Below are positions 12,381 through 22,271 of a stretch of 64,000 bases of DNA, piece after piece. Origin of the DNA: Zymoseptoria tritici IPO323. Its lineage: Eukaryota; Ascomycota; Dothideomycetes; Mycosphaerellales; Mycosphaerellaceae. The position numbers and the translations under genes are program-made. The stretch spans positions 930,001 to 994,000 of the forward strand of contig NC_018206.1 in assembly GCF_000219625.1 (NCBI RefSeq), written 5' to 3'. The stretch's first letter is position 1. Each line of letters opens with the position of its first letter. The notes under the pieces are model-generated. The model worked only from the letters and a program-made list of their open reading frames with translations. It had not been told where the DNA came from and did not search any database.

Positions 12381-12750
12381 TGTTATGCGCCTGCTATCGT
12401 CAGCTAATTTACCGAAATTCATAGGCATTAATTATGTTAACTACATAGGTGCCTCCTAGTATATCTACCGCCCTATCGACATTATTACTTAGAACTCTTC
12501 TATCTACTAACAACATCTCGACTCTACTTTATTATCCACTTCCTTATCCACTCTCTTGTCCACTTTATCTACTAATTAACTATCTCTTCTATTACCTACC
12601 TTCGCGAACGCACGCGAACTCGAATACTAGCTTACTATAAGCACTCCTACGAGCGGCAGAAACCTCTCGGGTCTCTAGCGACCAGCCGACTTTAGCGAAG
12701 CCCTACTAGGCACTAATTAAGACTAGTACAACGCGGCATGTATCTGGATA
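12381..12750 (+). promoter_or_regulatory. Pyrimidine-rich leader before the first DUF3716-like relic
   Basis: The + strand from about 12450 to 12620 is strongly C/T-rich, with repeats of TTATCCACT. A similar tract (15150-15270, TTATCCACCACATTATC) precedes the second copy. Pyrimidine tracts of this kind are common in fungal promoters and 5' leaders. Assignment is by position and composition only. Confidence 0.35.
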
Positions 12751-12989
12751 TAGGCGAACTAGTTCAGCTAGCTAAAAATACGGATATTAGAGCTCGAGGT
12801 AATAGCGTTCATCGTTAAGCTTTATAGCGTCCTTACATAGGAGGATAGTGCTATACTAGATCTACTTAAGAGATTCATACCTAGGTTACACGCCTCTAGT
12901 AGACCGTATACCGAACTTATGCTTCTCCTCGACAGCCGAGCCGACTAGGCGAAGCTTATTCCCTAGGACAAGATCGCTACGCGTATGCG

Positions 12990-14230
12990 CGGCCGCAACG
13001 ATTTCTACCTATATATTAGCACTACTTCGCTTTCTGCAATCCTAGCTAGCTTTATAGTAGGTGCTAAGCGCATAGGCGAGCCGGAGGAGAAGGATAGTTA
13101 ACGCGGCTGCGACCAATGCGGTCTATACGATAACTAGAAAGGCTTCGTTAAAGGCTACTACACATTCCCGGCGCCGGATAGTTTGTCCAAGCTCTGGTCG
13201 GGCGCGTGTACTAACTGCCTGCTAGACGGCAATAAGAAGGGATGTAGCATTAGCAGAAGGAAGTTATTGCAAGTTTACGACAGGCTAGTATCTAAAAACA
13301 CGGCCAATACGTCGACTAGACGGCGTAACGATCCGCTATTAGCATTACTTAGACGCGTCCTGGCCGAAGTTAACATTACAGACATCTTCGACGGAGATAG
13401 TGTCCTAGATGCTATTAGCTATCCTACTTCGAACGACTCTATCCTACGAGAAGACTATATAGTAGGTACACTTAACATTCTATTCGTCTTTAGCTAGTAC
13501 GATACTATAGAGGCTTACGTCGGTCGGATAGAAAGCATAGCGGCTAAGACTATAGAAGCATATCGGACTACTATTAGGAATGCCGCTATAGCTTAAGACT
13601 AAACTAAGATAGCCGCGGCCGAGGAGAGACAGGTATCCTTATCCAGATCTAAAGACTCTGTGCTAGTGTTTAGCATGCCGAAGGCTAAGGTCCGAGAGCG
13701 TAAGTAGTATAGGAGCACAAGATTAGAGCAACTAACTTAAGGTAGGAGGGTTCCTATCGACGAGGACCGTTCTAGGCGCTGCTTAGATCGAAAGAATTTG
13801 CCTAGCAGCTTCGGAGAAATAAACGTCGAAGATAAAGACGATCTAGTCGTCCCTTCGGCCCGGAAATCTAGAAGGAAGAAACCAGCACTTACCGACCTGT
13901 TTAGCAGCCCCGAGCCGGAGACTACGCTAGCGAAGAAGCAAGCTTTAATAATAAGCAATATCTTTAGCAGCTTGCTAAGTAGTCGCAATAAGAGTCGTAT
14001 AGTAACCTAGCCTTCCTAGCCTCGCGCCTCGCAGCCGCCTAGGCGGAGGGTCTACAAGCCGCGACAAATTTCAGACGAGGAGATAGTCGACGCCGGAGGG
14101 GACTAAGACGTTACTATAGAGTCCGTGCCTACGGGCACTATAAGGCCTAGTAGGAGTAACAAAGTAGACAAGAGTGATCGCCGCCGTAAGTAGTAGTTAG
14201 ATAGCTATACTAAGACACTAGAGCTTGCTT
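12990..14230 (+). pseudogene. DUF3716-like cysteine-cluster gene relic, copy 1
   Basis: The + strand at 13070-13500 reads AKRIGEPEEKDS, stop, RGCDQCGLY, then YYTFPAPDS, then GACTNCLLDGNKKGCS, then a helical tail with ILREDYIVGTL. The pattern CxxC, about 30-40 residues, CxxC...GCS fits the fungal DUF3716 domain, which often reads like a zinc-binding module in large gene families. Downstream (13700-14200) is a basic, Ser-rich C-terminus. In-frame TAG stops after DS and DN show the gene is broken. An open piece of 104 codons survives at 13183-13497. Confidence 0.55.
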
Positions 14231-14239
14231 AATTTATAG

Positions 14240-15790
14240 CGCCTGCACTGCTATTTTAGATTCGCGTTTTGCTTTATTACCTACGTAGCTGCTATGCTAC
14301 CGTCCTGTCGTTAGGATAGCCCTATAGGACTAGCGACCGCTTCTTAGCATTTGTTTAGCGCATTGCGCCTTAGATTTTACAAACGGCAGTCGCTCTAACA
14401 CGACATACTAATTAGTAATAGACTACAAGCCCGTTATTAAAGGTCCGTTCGCACCTATCGTTAGGATGGCCCTATAGGTCGACAGCAAGTTGCTAGATAC
14501 ATTCTTCGAATTAAACCTTAGTATCCCTATTAGCTATCGCCTTATATTACTTAGGTATTACGTAAACCTAGTAGTGTTATAAACAGGAGCGCAGCTTCTT
14601 CATCCGTATTATACTTATTATCCGAGCTGCTATAACGCCGGAGTCTAGGACTCGTATTATGCCTACGCTAAAGTAGGCGGGCCTAGTACACATACATGGA
14701 CTAAGGAGTCTAACATAGCCTCGAGGCTCGTAAACATAAGAGGAGCTATAAGACGAGGTCTGAACCGTAGACTAGAATGAATCTTAGATCCGGCTATACC
14801 GCACACCTTATAATTCCTAGTACTACTAGAATAGCTAAAGTTACTACTAAGTCCTTACTACCGGAGCGAGGCTAATAAGCTATATAACCGACTTTACGGC
14901 TAAGATCTTACTGCTAAAGTAAGCCTAGTAAACTATGTAACCTAACCGCGACGATAAGTGATATTATGCTCCCTAAACACCTACGTGCAAGGCGCGACAG
15001 CAAACCTATTACGCGCTGTTATACGCGTAGGAGGGGCCGCGTAGTGAATTTACGAGCTAGCTAACGCACTAACTAGCCGACTCGAAAGCGGTGATTATGC
15101 TAGCTGCATAGAGGGCAACCTGCGTATATCTACAGCCCTACTAACCTCGTTTCTTAATCTTCTTTCTCTATCCTTTATCAACCTCCTTCCCCTTCTGCCT
15201 TCCTCACATTATCCACCACATTATCTATTATACTATCCGCCACACTATCCGCCATCGTCCGCTTGCGTCGAGCAGGCTACCATTCGTAACTACGCTGCCT
15301 TATTAGAAGCAGCTATTGTAAGCTTATAACTTCCTAACATTTACCGCGATTTACAATCTAAAGACTAACAAGACTATAGTACTACCGAAATGTCCGAGAC
15401 TCTAGGAAAACGCGCGAAGATTATCCGCGACGGTCTCGAGCGCCTAGCGAGCTAGGGTAATGCGCTATCCGGAACAGACTAGGAGGAGTACGAAGCTGTT
15501 ATAAGGTAGCTGTAGAAGCATTAGTTCGGCTACAAGCGAGTCGAGCACACAAAGGAGAGTATCGCGGAGTTTATTAGAAAGCTTTACTAGGCTCTGTTAT
15601 AGGAGGATAGAGCAGCGGTACAAAAATGTAGAGAGTTTATCTTGTTAACTTATACAAATAGTCGCCCTTATAGCGAACTAGAGTCCATCCTAGATTCTTT
15701 AGCAAGCTAGGCGAGGCTTATTAGCCTATAGGAAATTAAGGACTGTCTACGCAGCGACATAAACGTTAACCTATAGGGAAGCGCTACGAA
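14240..15790. other. RIPed spacer between the two DUF3716-like copies
   Basis: No protein-like frame stands out between 14240 and 15130. The stretch 15150-15290 is the pyrimidine-rich leader of copy 2, and 15390-15790 reads as the N-terminal half of copy 2 through stops. Confidence 0.4.
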
Positions 15791-15799
15791 GCTTAGCGC

Positions 15800-17140
15800 C
15801 ATCCTAGCTAGCTTTATAAAGGGTACAAATAAAATAGGCGAGCCAGACGATAAGGTAGGTTAACGTAGCTGTAACTAATACGGACTATCTTTAGACGCGA
15901 AAGGCCTAGTTAACAGCTGCTTTACGTTTCCCGCGCTAGATAGCAAATCTCTCCTCTTCGGCGGCGCCTACACGAACTGCCTACTTAATAGCAGTTACTA
16001 CTTATATAGCATTAGCATAGTCCCGGTAAAGAAGCGCGTATCGCGTACGAGCAAAGGTAGCAAGCGAGAAGAAACTTAGCTATTATTATTGCTAAACAGA
16101 GTTACCTAGCAAGTGCGCATTAGCGAGATCTTCGACGATAGTACTAGTATCCTAGACTCCGTTACCTATCCTACCTTAGACGACTCTATCCGGGTAACTA
16201 ACCGCATAGTAGGTATGCTAAGCGTTCCCTTTACCTTTAGCCGGAACGACGATGCTGCTGTATACGTCAGACGGATTAAGAGCGCATTAAAGGACGGAGT
16301 AGAGGAGTGTCGGTCGACACTATGTAATTAAGAGCTCCGGAACTTATCTAAGTCCGATGCTGGAGATACTTAGTCGATAGGATCGGGCATTTCGAGGCTA
16401 AGAATAAAGACTGCGAGTCCAAAGAAGAAGACGCCTCGGAGGACAACTAGTAGGATAGAGGAGGAGCTAGAGAAACTAAGGGGGGAGCCTAAAGACTTCG
16501 CGCGCAATTAGCGCTATATTACCCGCTCGCAGAGCACTACCTAGCAGCCCTAGGCGGACGAGATAGAGGTAGACGATTAGCTAGTAAGCCGCCGACGTCG
16601 TCGCCGCTCTAAGAAGACTTCCTAACTCTCGCCAGAGTTTGTACAGGAGGACTTAGATAAGGATCTCGAGGGGATCCAAACGTCTAGCCGTCCCCCCTTT
16701 AAGGACGGCAGGATAGTTAGTTCGAAGGTAGATAAGATACCTAGCAAGAAGAAGAAGGGTAGTGTTTTCTCGGATATAAACTTAGGCTTAGGTTTCAGCC
16801 CGGATCCTAGTATAGAACCGGAACCCCGGACTAGAGCGATAGGGATGTTCGACAGGTTCTATAGCCGTAGTAGCTACTTAGTTACGCTATTAAGTGTAGT
16901 AAAGCCTCGTACGGCGGAGGCACTAGCTCGTCGAGCATATAAGCCTCGGGATTAGGATACGCGCATAAAGGATCTCGGTAAGGACGACACGACCTAGGAC
17001 CTTACTAATACGTCTACTAAGGCAGGAAAGCAGAAGCGCCGCAAGTCTGGCTAGGGTAGTCGCTACCGCGACCGCTAAGAAACGGAGCGACAGGTACGGA
17101 TAATAGGAGGGCACTACGGAGTATGCGGATGTTTTAACTT
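15800..17140 (+). pseudogene. DUF3716-like cysteine-cluster gene relic, copy 2
   Basis: This is a paralogue of the copy about 2.76 kb upstream. IGEPDDKVG, stop, RSCN, stop, YGL is followed by CFTFPALDS and GGAYTNCLLNSS, then VRISEIFDDSTSILDSV, TYPTLDDSIR and NRIVGMLSVPFTFS. Several cysteines of copy 1 are replaced (GACTNC has become GAYTNC, GCS has become YSI), so decay or divergence hit the metal ligands themselves. The C-terminal region again encodes Arg/Lys-rich sequence up to about 17.1 kb. Confidence 0.5.
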
Positions 17141-17828
17141 GGATTTTAGTACTTTTATTACATTTACTAGCATCGCGCTACGACTTTAGTAGAGCAGCAT
17201 CGAACTTAGCCCGTCGTTAGGATAGCCCTGCGGGTAGAGCGATTACTAAGCAAGCATTAGATTTTACGTATCGCGACTCCTACATAAGATAGGAGTAGAG
17301 ACGAGATATAACGCGGACGGCGGTAGACTGCAAGTCCTAACATCGCTATCTAATTCTACCTGTCGACAGGATAGCCCTACAGGTCAAAAGCATACTTATA
17401 GTTAAGTCCTTTTTAATACAACCCTAGTGCCTTTATAACCCGAACCGTCTTATTTACTAGTGCTCTAGCAAACGTAAGGCTCCCTTTTATTAAACATTGC
17501 TATATAATAATAGAGTTCGCTATAAGATTATAGAACACGCGAGGCGATTGCTATTCTTATAGCACTTTAGCATAACTATTTATTAGATAAAGGCCGGCAA
17601 CGTAGATAAGTCGATAGCTACGTGCGAATAGCAATTAGCAGCTAATAGAATTTACTAACGAGATGCTAACGTTGCGCCGCGTAGCCAGGCGACCGAATAG
17701 CATACAAAACAACCCCGTAAGAGCCCCTAAGACTTCTCTCGAACACTAATATTAACAACTATTAAGCGAGACTAGTAAGCATGCCTTAGCTGCCTAGGTA
17801 AACATCCGAACTATACTAACATTCGCTA

Positions 17829-18520
17829 GACACTATGTGCTTCTCCTTAGACGACTAGTTAGTCTATCGTAGTGTTAACCGCTACCCGAAGTAAGGTCTG
17901 CGAAAGTTGCGCGCCTTCCGGAACTACTTAGAAGAAGAGCGCTAGGTACAGCGGCAGGACGAGCGCATAGCGTAAGAACAAGACTTCGAATCCGCATACG
18001 ATCTTCTAGCACAGCGCCTATCCGACAACTGCGATTAGTTGCGATACGGAGGCTTAGGATACTATGTAGGAAGCTCTAACTACTACTACATAGATAAGAC
18101 ATAAGAATTACGTTTAGGATAGCGCGTGGAGGGGAGGCTAGGGATAAGGCTAGATAACGGACGTAATACTAGAGATGCTAGGCAGACGACCCGGAATCTA
18201 TGGCCCGCCTAAGTTAACAACCTGTTTATAACGCGGCCAGCGCCTCGCAGCATAGCGCCGTCGACTTATCGCAACACGGGACAGCATCCCCGTATCGAGA
18301 CTATAGCAACTTAGTCGAGTGTACATAGTCGCTCTAGCCGACGACTAAGAGCTTATTAACTACTATTAACGAAGCAGAACCTAGCGGATTAGCAGGGTAG
18401 GGCGGCAGCGATTAAGGCTAAGGAGGAACACGCGCGGCAGCGTCTTACTATAGCGGACAAATAACATAGTACTAGCGACGGATATAGGGGCGCAATAGAC
18501 ACAGGCATAGTAATTTTAAG
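17829..18520 (+). pseudogene. Unrecognised RIPed coding relic
   Basis: From an ATG at 17850 the + strand reads MCFSLDD, stop, LVYRSVNRYPK, stop, GLRKLRAFRNYLEEER, stop, VQRQDERIA, stop, EQDFESAYDLLAQRLSDNCD, stop, LRYGGLGYYVGSSNYYYIDKT. The stops are all TAG/TAA at likely Gln or Trp sites. The protein would be charged and helical at first, then Tyr/Gly-rich. I do not recognise the family. It is the last relic before normal composition returns near 18.71 kb. Confidence 0.4.
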
Positions 18521-18765
18521 CTTTTAGCATAAGAATCCAGCTGCGATACTAGTTAGAAACTAATACCCCTACTACGCACGACAGCAATAGAATTACAGCA
18601 TAATTTTTACAGTAGTACAATTAGATCGACATGCAGCTTCTTATACATACCTTAATTATACGATAAAAGTAGTTTTGAATTTTTAATGTCGCGGCGCTAC
18701 ATAGCATCACCCAAAAACGCTACTAGGCCCTCAGACCCTCTCAGGCGAGGCGCTCGAAGAGGTTA

Positions 18766-20254
18766 GTGCTCGCCAAGAGGGTCTGTGCTTCTGAGACTAC
18801 TATCGTGCTGCTTCGCAAGGTAAAAGCAGAGATCAGGCCACTGGAAGCATTGCTGTTTCAATCGATAATCTCCGAGATCGCGAAGGCGCCTTGCCAGATG
18901 CCCTTTGCACTTCAACATCCTGACGCCAAGGCCGTTTCTGACCACCAGACCTGCACCCTCAACATCCCGATCTCAATCAGCGTACAGGGACCAGCCAAGT
19001 TTCCAACATACGAGATCCGTCTTGGAGACATCCTCGGGGGACTTCTCAAGCTGGACAATCTGTCGTCGGGAATTTTACAGGAAGATGCAACCATCGTGTC
19101 AGTACACGCATCGTCCACTATGCCTCTCCAAGTCGTGTCATGCGACCATGCCACTAAAAGTCCACACAGAGAGTCTCTTACTCAGTGCTCGCTGGAGTTC
19201 CCCAGCGCTTGATAGGGAGTGATGCTGCGACTCCCTCCAAGTAGTTCAATGCGACCATGCTACTAAACGGATACATGGAGGCACCATTGCTAGTGCTCAT
19301 TCAGAACCACCAGATCCTGCACGGCATCAACTTGACAGACTGGCACGAGGCGCTGTCTTCCATGACCCTGGACGAAGCAAAGCACCTCCTGTCCGGCAGA
19401 GACACGCCGACCATCAGCCAGCTCCTCCGATGTCAGCCAGGAGTCACAAGGAGTGGCGTCCAGGTGTTTACATGGGAGCTCTGGGTCCATCGAGATCGTT
19501 TTCCCGAAAACACAGACGACACAATGTCAGAAGTCACCGGGGAGTGGCGTCCACTTGTGAGGCTTTTTACTGTTGTCCTGCTCACAACGCACTATCAAAG
19601 CCATTCAAGCGAAAATGGTGCGTCCAAAACTGTATGAAAAGTTGGAGAGAAGAGGCACCGGGTGGGATGACAGGGCCCTGTCGAGGAATCTCTCCTTGTT
19701 GCCGCCTCAAGCTCTCCTTACAAATTGCCTTCGGGTGGCTTGGAGCGTGCGGATCGAGCGGCAACACGGATGTGCTTGCAGGCTCTACGGTTCATCAAAG
19801 TCGTTGCCCTAGAAGAGGACGAAAGCCCCACAGAGCGAATCATCTCCTTCGCGTATACCGGGTCGGGGTCCAAGATTGCCATGGGAATCGAAGTTCGCTG
19901 CCAAGAGCACAGTCGGGCGACTTACAAGGCATCAGAGTATGTCACAGCCTGTGCATGGTCTCTCTGGTCCTGTACTGACCCTCCACTAGGATGAAGAAAA
20001 TGACTTCCTGCCCTTTCGAGTTGGTAGACGTCTGTTTTCTGGACGTGGGAAAGACTCGAGCACTCTGCATTCTCCAAGAAGCAGTTATGGCATCCTGGCT
20101 GAGATCATACGCAACCCACACGGTGAAGCGCAAGCAGGCGTTCGTCGACCTCGGACCATGGATCTCGGCACCATACCTGGGTTCGAACTGCACGCCGCCT
20201 CTCAGACAGGACTCTCAGATCACCCTTGTCGACGCAAAGGCTCTTACACCCTAG
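18766..20254 (+). CDS. Possible multi-exon gene or gene relic, function unknown
   Basis: Several protein-like frames follow one another on +: 18766-19212 (148 codons), 19257-19637, about 19573-19740, then 19725-19941. The last can splice by GTATGT at 19939 and CCACTAG near 19989 to a frame ending TAG at 20254 (KKMTSCPFELVDVCFLDVG, then AFVDLGPWISAPYLG). The early part contains VKAEIRPLEALLFQSI, nearly repeated at 3.4 kb. TGCGACCATGC-ACTAAA is duplicated at about 19139 and 19248. I could not connect all frames with good splice sites, so this may be a decayed gene. No domain is recognised. Confidence 0.3.
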
Positions 20255-20284
20255 AAGTGGATCATTCGGTTCACAGCGATGTGA

Positions 20285-20554
20285 ATGCACCGAGAAGTTG
20301 AGGCGAGGTGGCAGAGAGAGAGAGAGAACAAGGGAAGAATCTCAACATGCACTTCTTTGCACAGGGAGGGTACTGTGGGTGATGTCTCCTGCTCGAAGTG
20401 CACAATCCAAGCCACCTGTGTGCACCTCGGCTGCTGGAATTGCAGCGCTAACAGGGAGATATACTTCCGGAAGGGTTGTAGAGGGTTCCACGATATGGAC
20501 TTTGACGCTGAACTTTCCTATTCTCTATCTCCTCGCGCAATCTCTGCCGCATAA
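20285..20554 (+). CDS. Possible small Cys-rich ORF, uncertain
   Basis: An 89-codon frame contains a dense Cys patch (SCSKCTIQATC, then GCWNCSANRE, then RKGC). No signal peptide precedes it. It may be the 3' part of the preceding relic or a chance frame. A related 20-bp piece (GTGCACACTCCAAGCCGCTGG) recurs at about 20623. Confidence 0.2.
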   Translation: MHREVEARWQRERENKGRISTCTSLHREGTVGDVSCSKCTIQATCVHLGCWNCSANREIYFRKGCRGFHDMDFDAELSYSLSPRAISAA

Positions 20555-20980
20555 ATTTTGATCGGTTGGCTTGAATATGGAAGTTGAGCAGGAGAACAGG
20601 GGTACTTCCGCTCTTCTACTTGAGTGCACACTCCAAGCCGCTGGCTGGTAAGTCGTGCAGTGCAGTTTGAGCGGGAGCATGATATCACGCATCACGCACA
20701 GCTTGATGTGTGGTATTGGCTGAGATCATGGAAAGCCGGATGCGAGATGTCGAAACCTCAGTCATGTCGCTCGCCTCTCCACTAAAAAGACTTACATACA
20801 ACCAATTTCACCGCGTCCAACTCCCGCCTCTGACTCATAAACAAAGCATTCGATAGTTCAGTCTCTGTTTGATGCAAATCCAATCCGTTCTCTCCACCTC
20901 AGGGAAGCAGAATAGCGCCGACAAACCTGGTTCCGGCCACCCAGACTGGCTCGTGTTGGTACTGCCCTCGCGGCACACGC

Positions 20981-21076
20981 TGCCAGCGATGCAAGGAGAA
21001 GAAGGAGCGCTGCGATGAACAGCAGCTCTGCAGTCGATGTGCCAAGAGTGGTTTGGTGTGCGTTCCTCAACCGTGA
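20981..21076 (+). pseudogene. Orphan Zn2Cys6 (GAL4-type) finger fragment
   Basis: The + strand encodes CQRCKEKKERC, then DEQQLC, then SRCAKSGLVC: a perfect CX2CX6CX5CX2CX6C binuclear zinc cluster with the usual basic residues. It is followed by VPQP and a TGA at 21074. No activation or middle homology domain follows, and no start codon with a long frame precedes it. It is either a truncated copy of a transcription factor or one exon of an unresolved gene. The Cys pattern is too exact to be chance. Confidence 0.65.
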
Positions 21077-21690
21077 ACGCATCGTCCTCACGGGGGGTTT
21101 TTTTTTTGCCTGCTTCAAACAAAAAGCGCAATCAATGATGTTATGAGCACGCCGTTGTCCTCATCAATTGATTTCCTGTGCATCGTTATTCGCAGACTTC
21201 AGTCTGTGCAGAGAGGACAGAGAATAGCGCTAGCGTCGCGCTAGCTCGGAAGGGCAAGAAGCTTAAATCCACTTCTTCACATGCGAATGCGATACAGAAT
21301 CCGAGGCCAAGCGTTCGTCTACCACGGACACGAAACAAATGAGAGTGCTGGCCGCAGAAGTGACTAGAAACTCTTTCCTATCTGCACGTGCCGGTCGGGA
21401 ATCGTGTCAAACGGAAGTTCGCAGCTCGACCTCATGTCTAGAATTGCTCCCATTTCTTACCCTAGACGAAAATTCCGTCTTGGACTCTAGACAGCGGAGC
21501 GACCCCAGGGAAGAGCGGAACAGTTAAGAAGTGCACTGTCTGTAAGCGTTGTTGGACGCGCGGAACGTCGCAGTTTCTATCTAGTGGTCGTAGTTTGGTC
21601 TTGCTGTACAGCCCCTCGAACAGACAGTCTAAGAGCTCTTGAGTGAACGGCTATATACGTTTAAAATTTTTGTAACCCACGTGACACGCT

Positions 21691-21830
21691 CCGGTGTGGT
21701 GTATCGGCTAGCATCACCCGCTTTCATTAACCCTGAAGGCCCGGGTAGTACGTTTATCGCTAAATCCTTGAGTTCGAATTACGCTAACATTGTACAGGAG
21801 CCGGGTTCGACTCCCGGTAAGAATCTCTCA
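21691..21830 (+). tRNA. tRNA-Glu(TTC)-like sequence with a 14-nt intron, probably degenerate
   Basis: TCCGGTG (acceptor 5') is followed by a tRNA-Glu D arm (GTGT, then GGCTA-GCAT) and the anticodon stem ACCCG/CGGGT. The loop reads CTTTCA, a 14-nt insert, then C. The insert contains TGAAGG, able to pair with the anticodon loop, as in nuclear tRNA introns cut after position 37. A T-arm-like CCGGG-TTCGACT-CCCGG follows only at about 21805, with about 60 extra nt before it. The following bases do not pair with TCCGGTG, while CACCGGA occurs about 40 nt later. Likely a pseudo-tRNA or rearranged gene. Confidence 0.4.
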
Positions 21831-22271
21831 ATGAGTGACCACGATCCTCCTACTAACGCCCTTCAAGGCACCGGAACAATTCGTGCACCTTCTTTTTGCA
21901 AGATAGTACTCCAAAGATAGATAGCAGCTTGCAGCGAATCTTTTTGCTATTCTAGCGATGGATCAACGCTATCGATAGCAGACGTATCATGAAGCAGTTC
22001 TCCAACAATGTCACACTCCCTTTGGCTCGAGAGCTGATGGCAATGTTAACGATACTGCACAGACTGCCCACTCATAGCATGTCGGCACCTGACTGGATAA
22101 CCTGACCACAATTTGAAGCGGCAGAAATAATTTCTGGAAGTATGAAGGAAGTATGAAACGACTCATAGAAATGGTATGTACAATCCCCTTCTCCTCCCTT
22201 CCTCAAAAATCCAACGCACGGCTCTGCAAAGCCAGGTACATACCTCCCCCACCCACATTCCCACAACCCCT
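21831..22271. other. Intergenic, nothing recognised
   Basis: Holds the 3' flank of the permease gene (which ends at 22272 on -). No coding or RNA signal is seen. Confidence 0.5.

Larger units (their letters stand above)
13039..17400 (+). repeat. Diverged tandem duplication, offset about 2.76-2.9 kb
   Basis: Matching anchors are ATCCTAGCTAGCTTTATA at 13039 and 15801, GTCGTTAGGATAGCCCT at 14307 and 17213, and a weaker AGGAT-GCCCTA-AGGTC pair near 14460 and 17369. The repeat spans the DUF3716-like gene and its 3' non-coding region. The drift in offset (2762 to 2906) shows indels between the copies. Confidence 0.7.
3605..18710 (+). mobile_element. RIP-degraded composite element of about 15 kb with several gene relics
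   Basis: The block is rich in TpA, poor in CpA/TpG and full of in-frame TAG/TAA, yet long stretches still read as protein on the + strand through these stops. In order: a RecQ-like helicase relic, a DUF6589-like relic interrupted by a younger insertion, two tandem DUF3716-like genes and an unrecognised relic. All share one orientation. RIP acts only on duplicated DNA, so this unit, or its parts, was once multicopy. I see no captain-type tyrosine recombinase (DUF3435) and no reverse transcriptase. It could be a single giant element, a subtelomere-like block, or nested elements. Confidence 0.6.

Noticed and set aside
1..18710. CRISPR-like or satellite array
   Set aside because: The recurring TAG-CTA words are RIP composition, not spaced repeats. 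The only true array is the 42-bp coding repeat.
3605..18710. Starship giant transposon
   Set aside because: No recognisable DUF3435 tyrosine recombinase at either end. The content only partly resembles such elements, so the name is not justified.
20835..21131. - strand frames of 86-98 codons
   Set aside because: Shadows of the Zn2Cys6 fragment on +, which has a complete Cys pattern.
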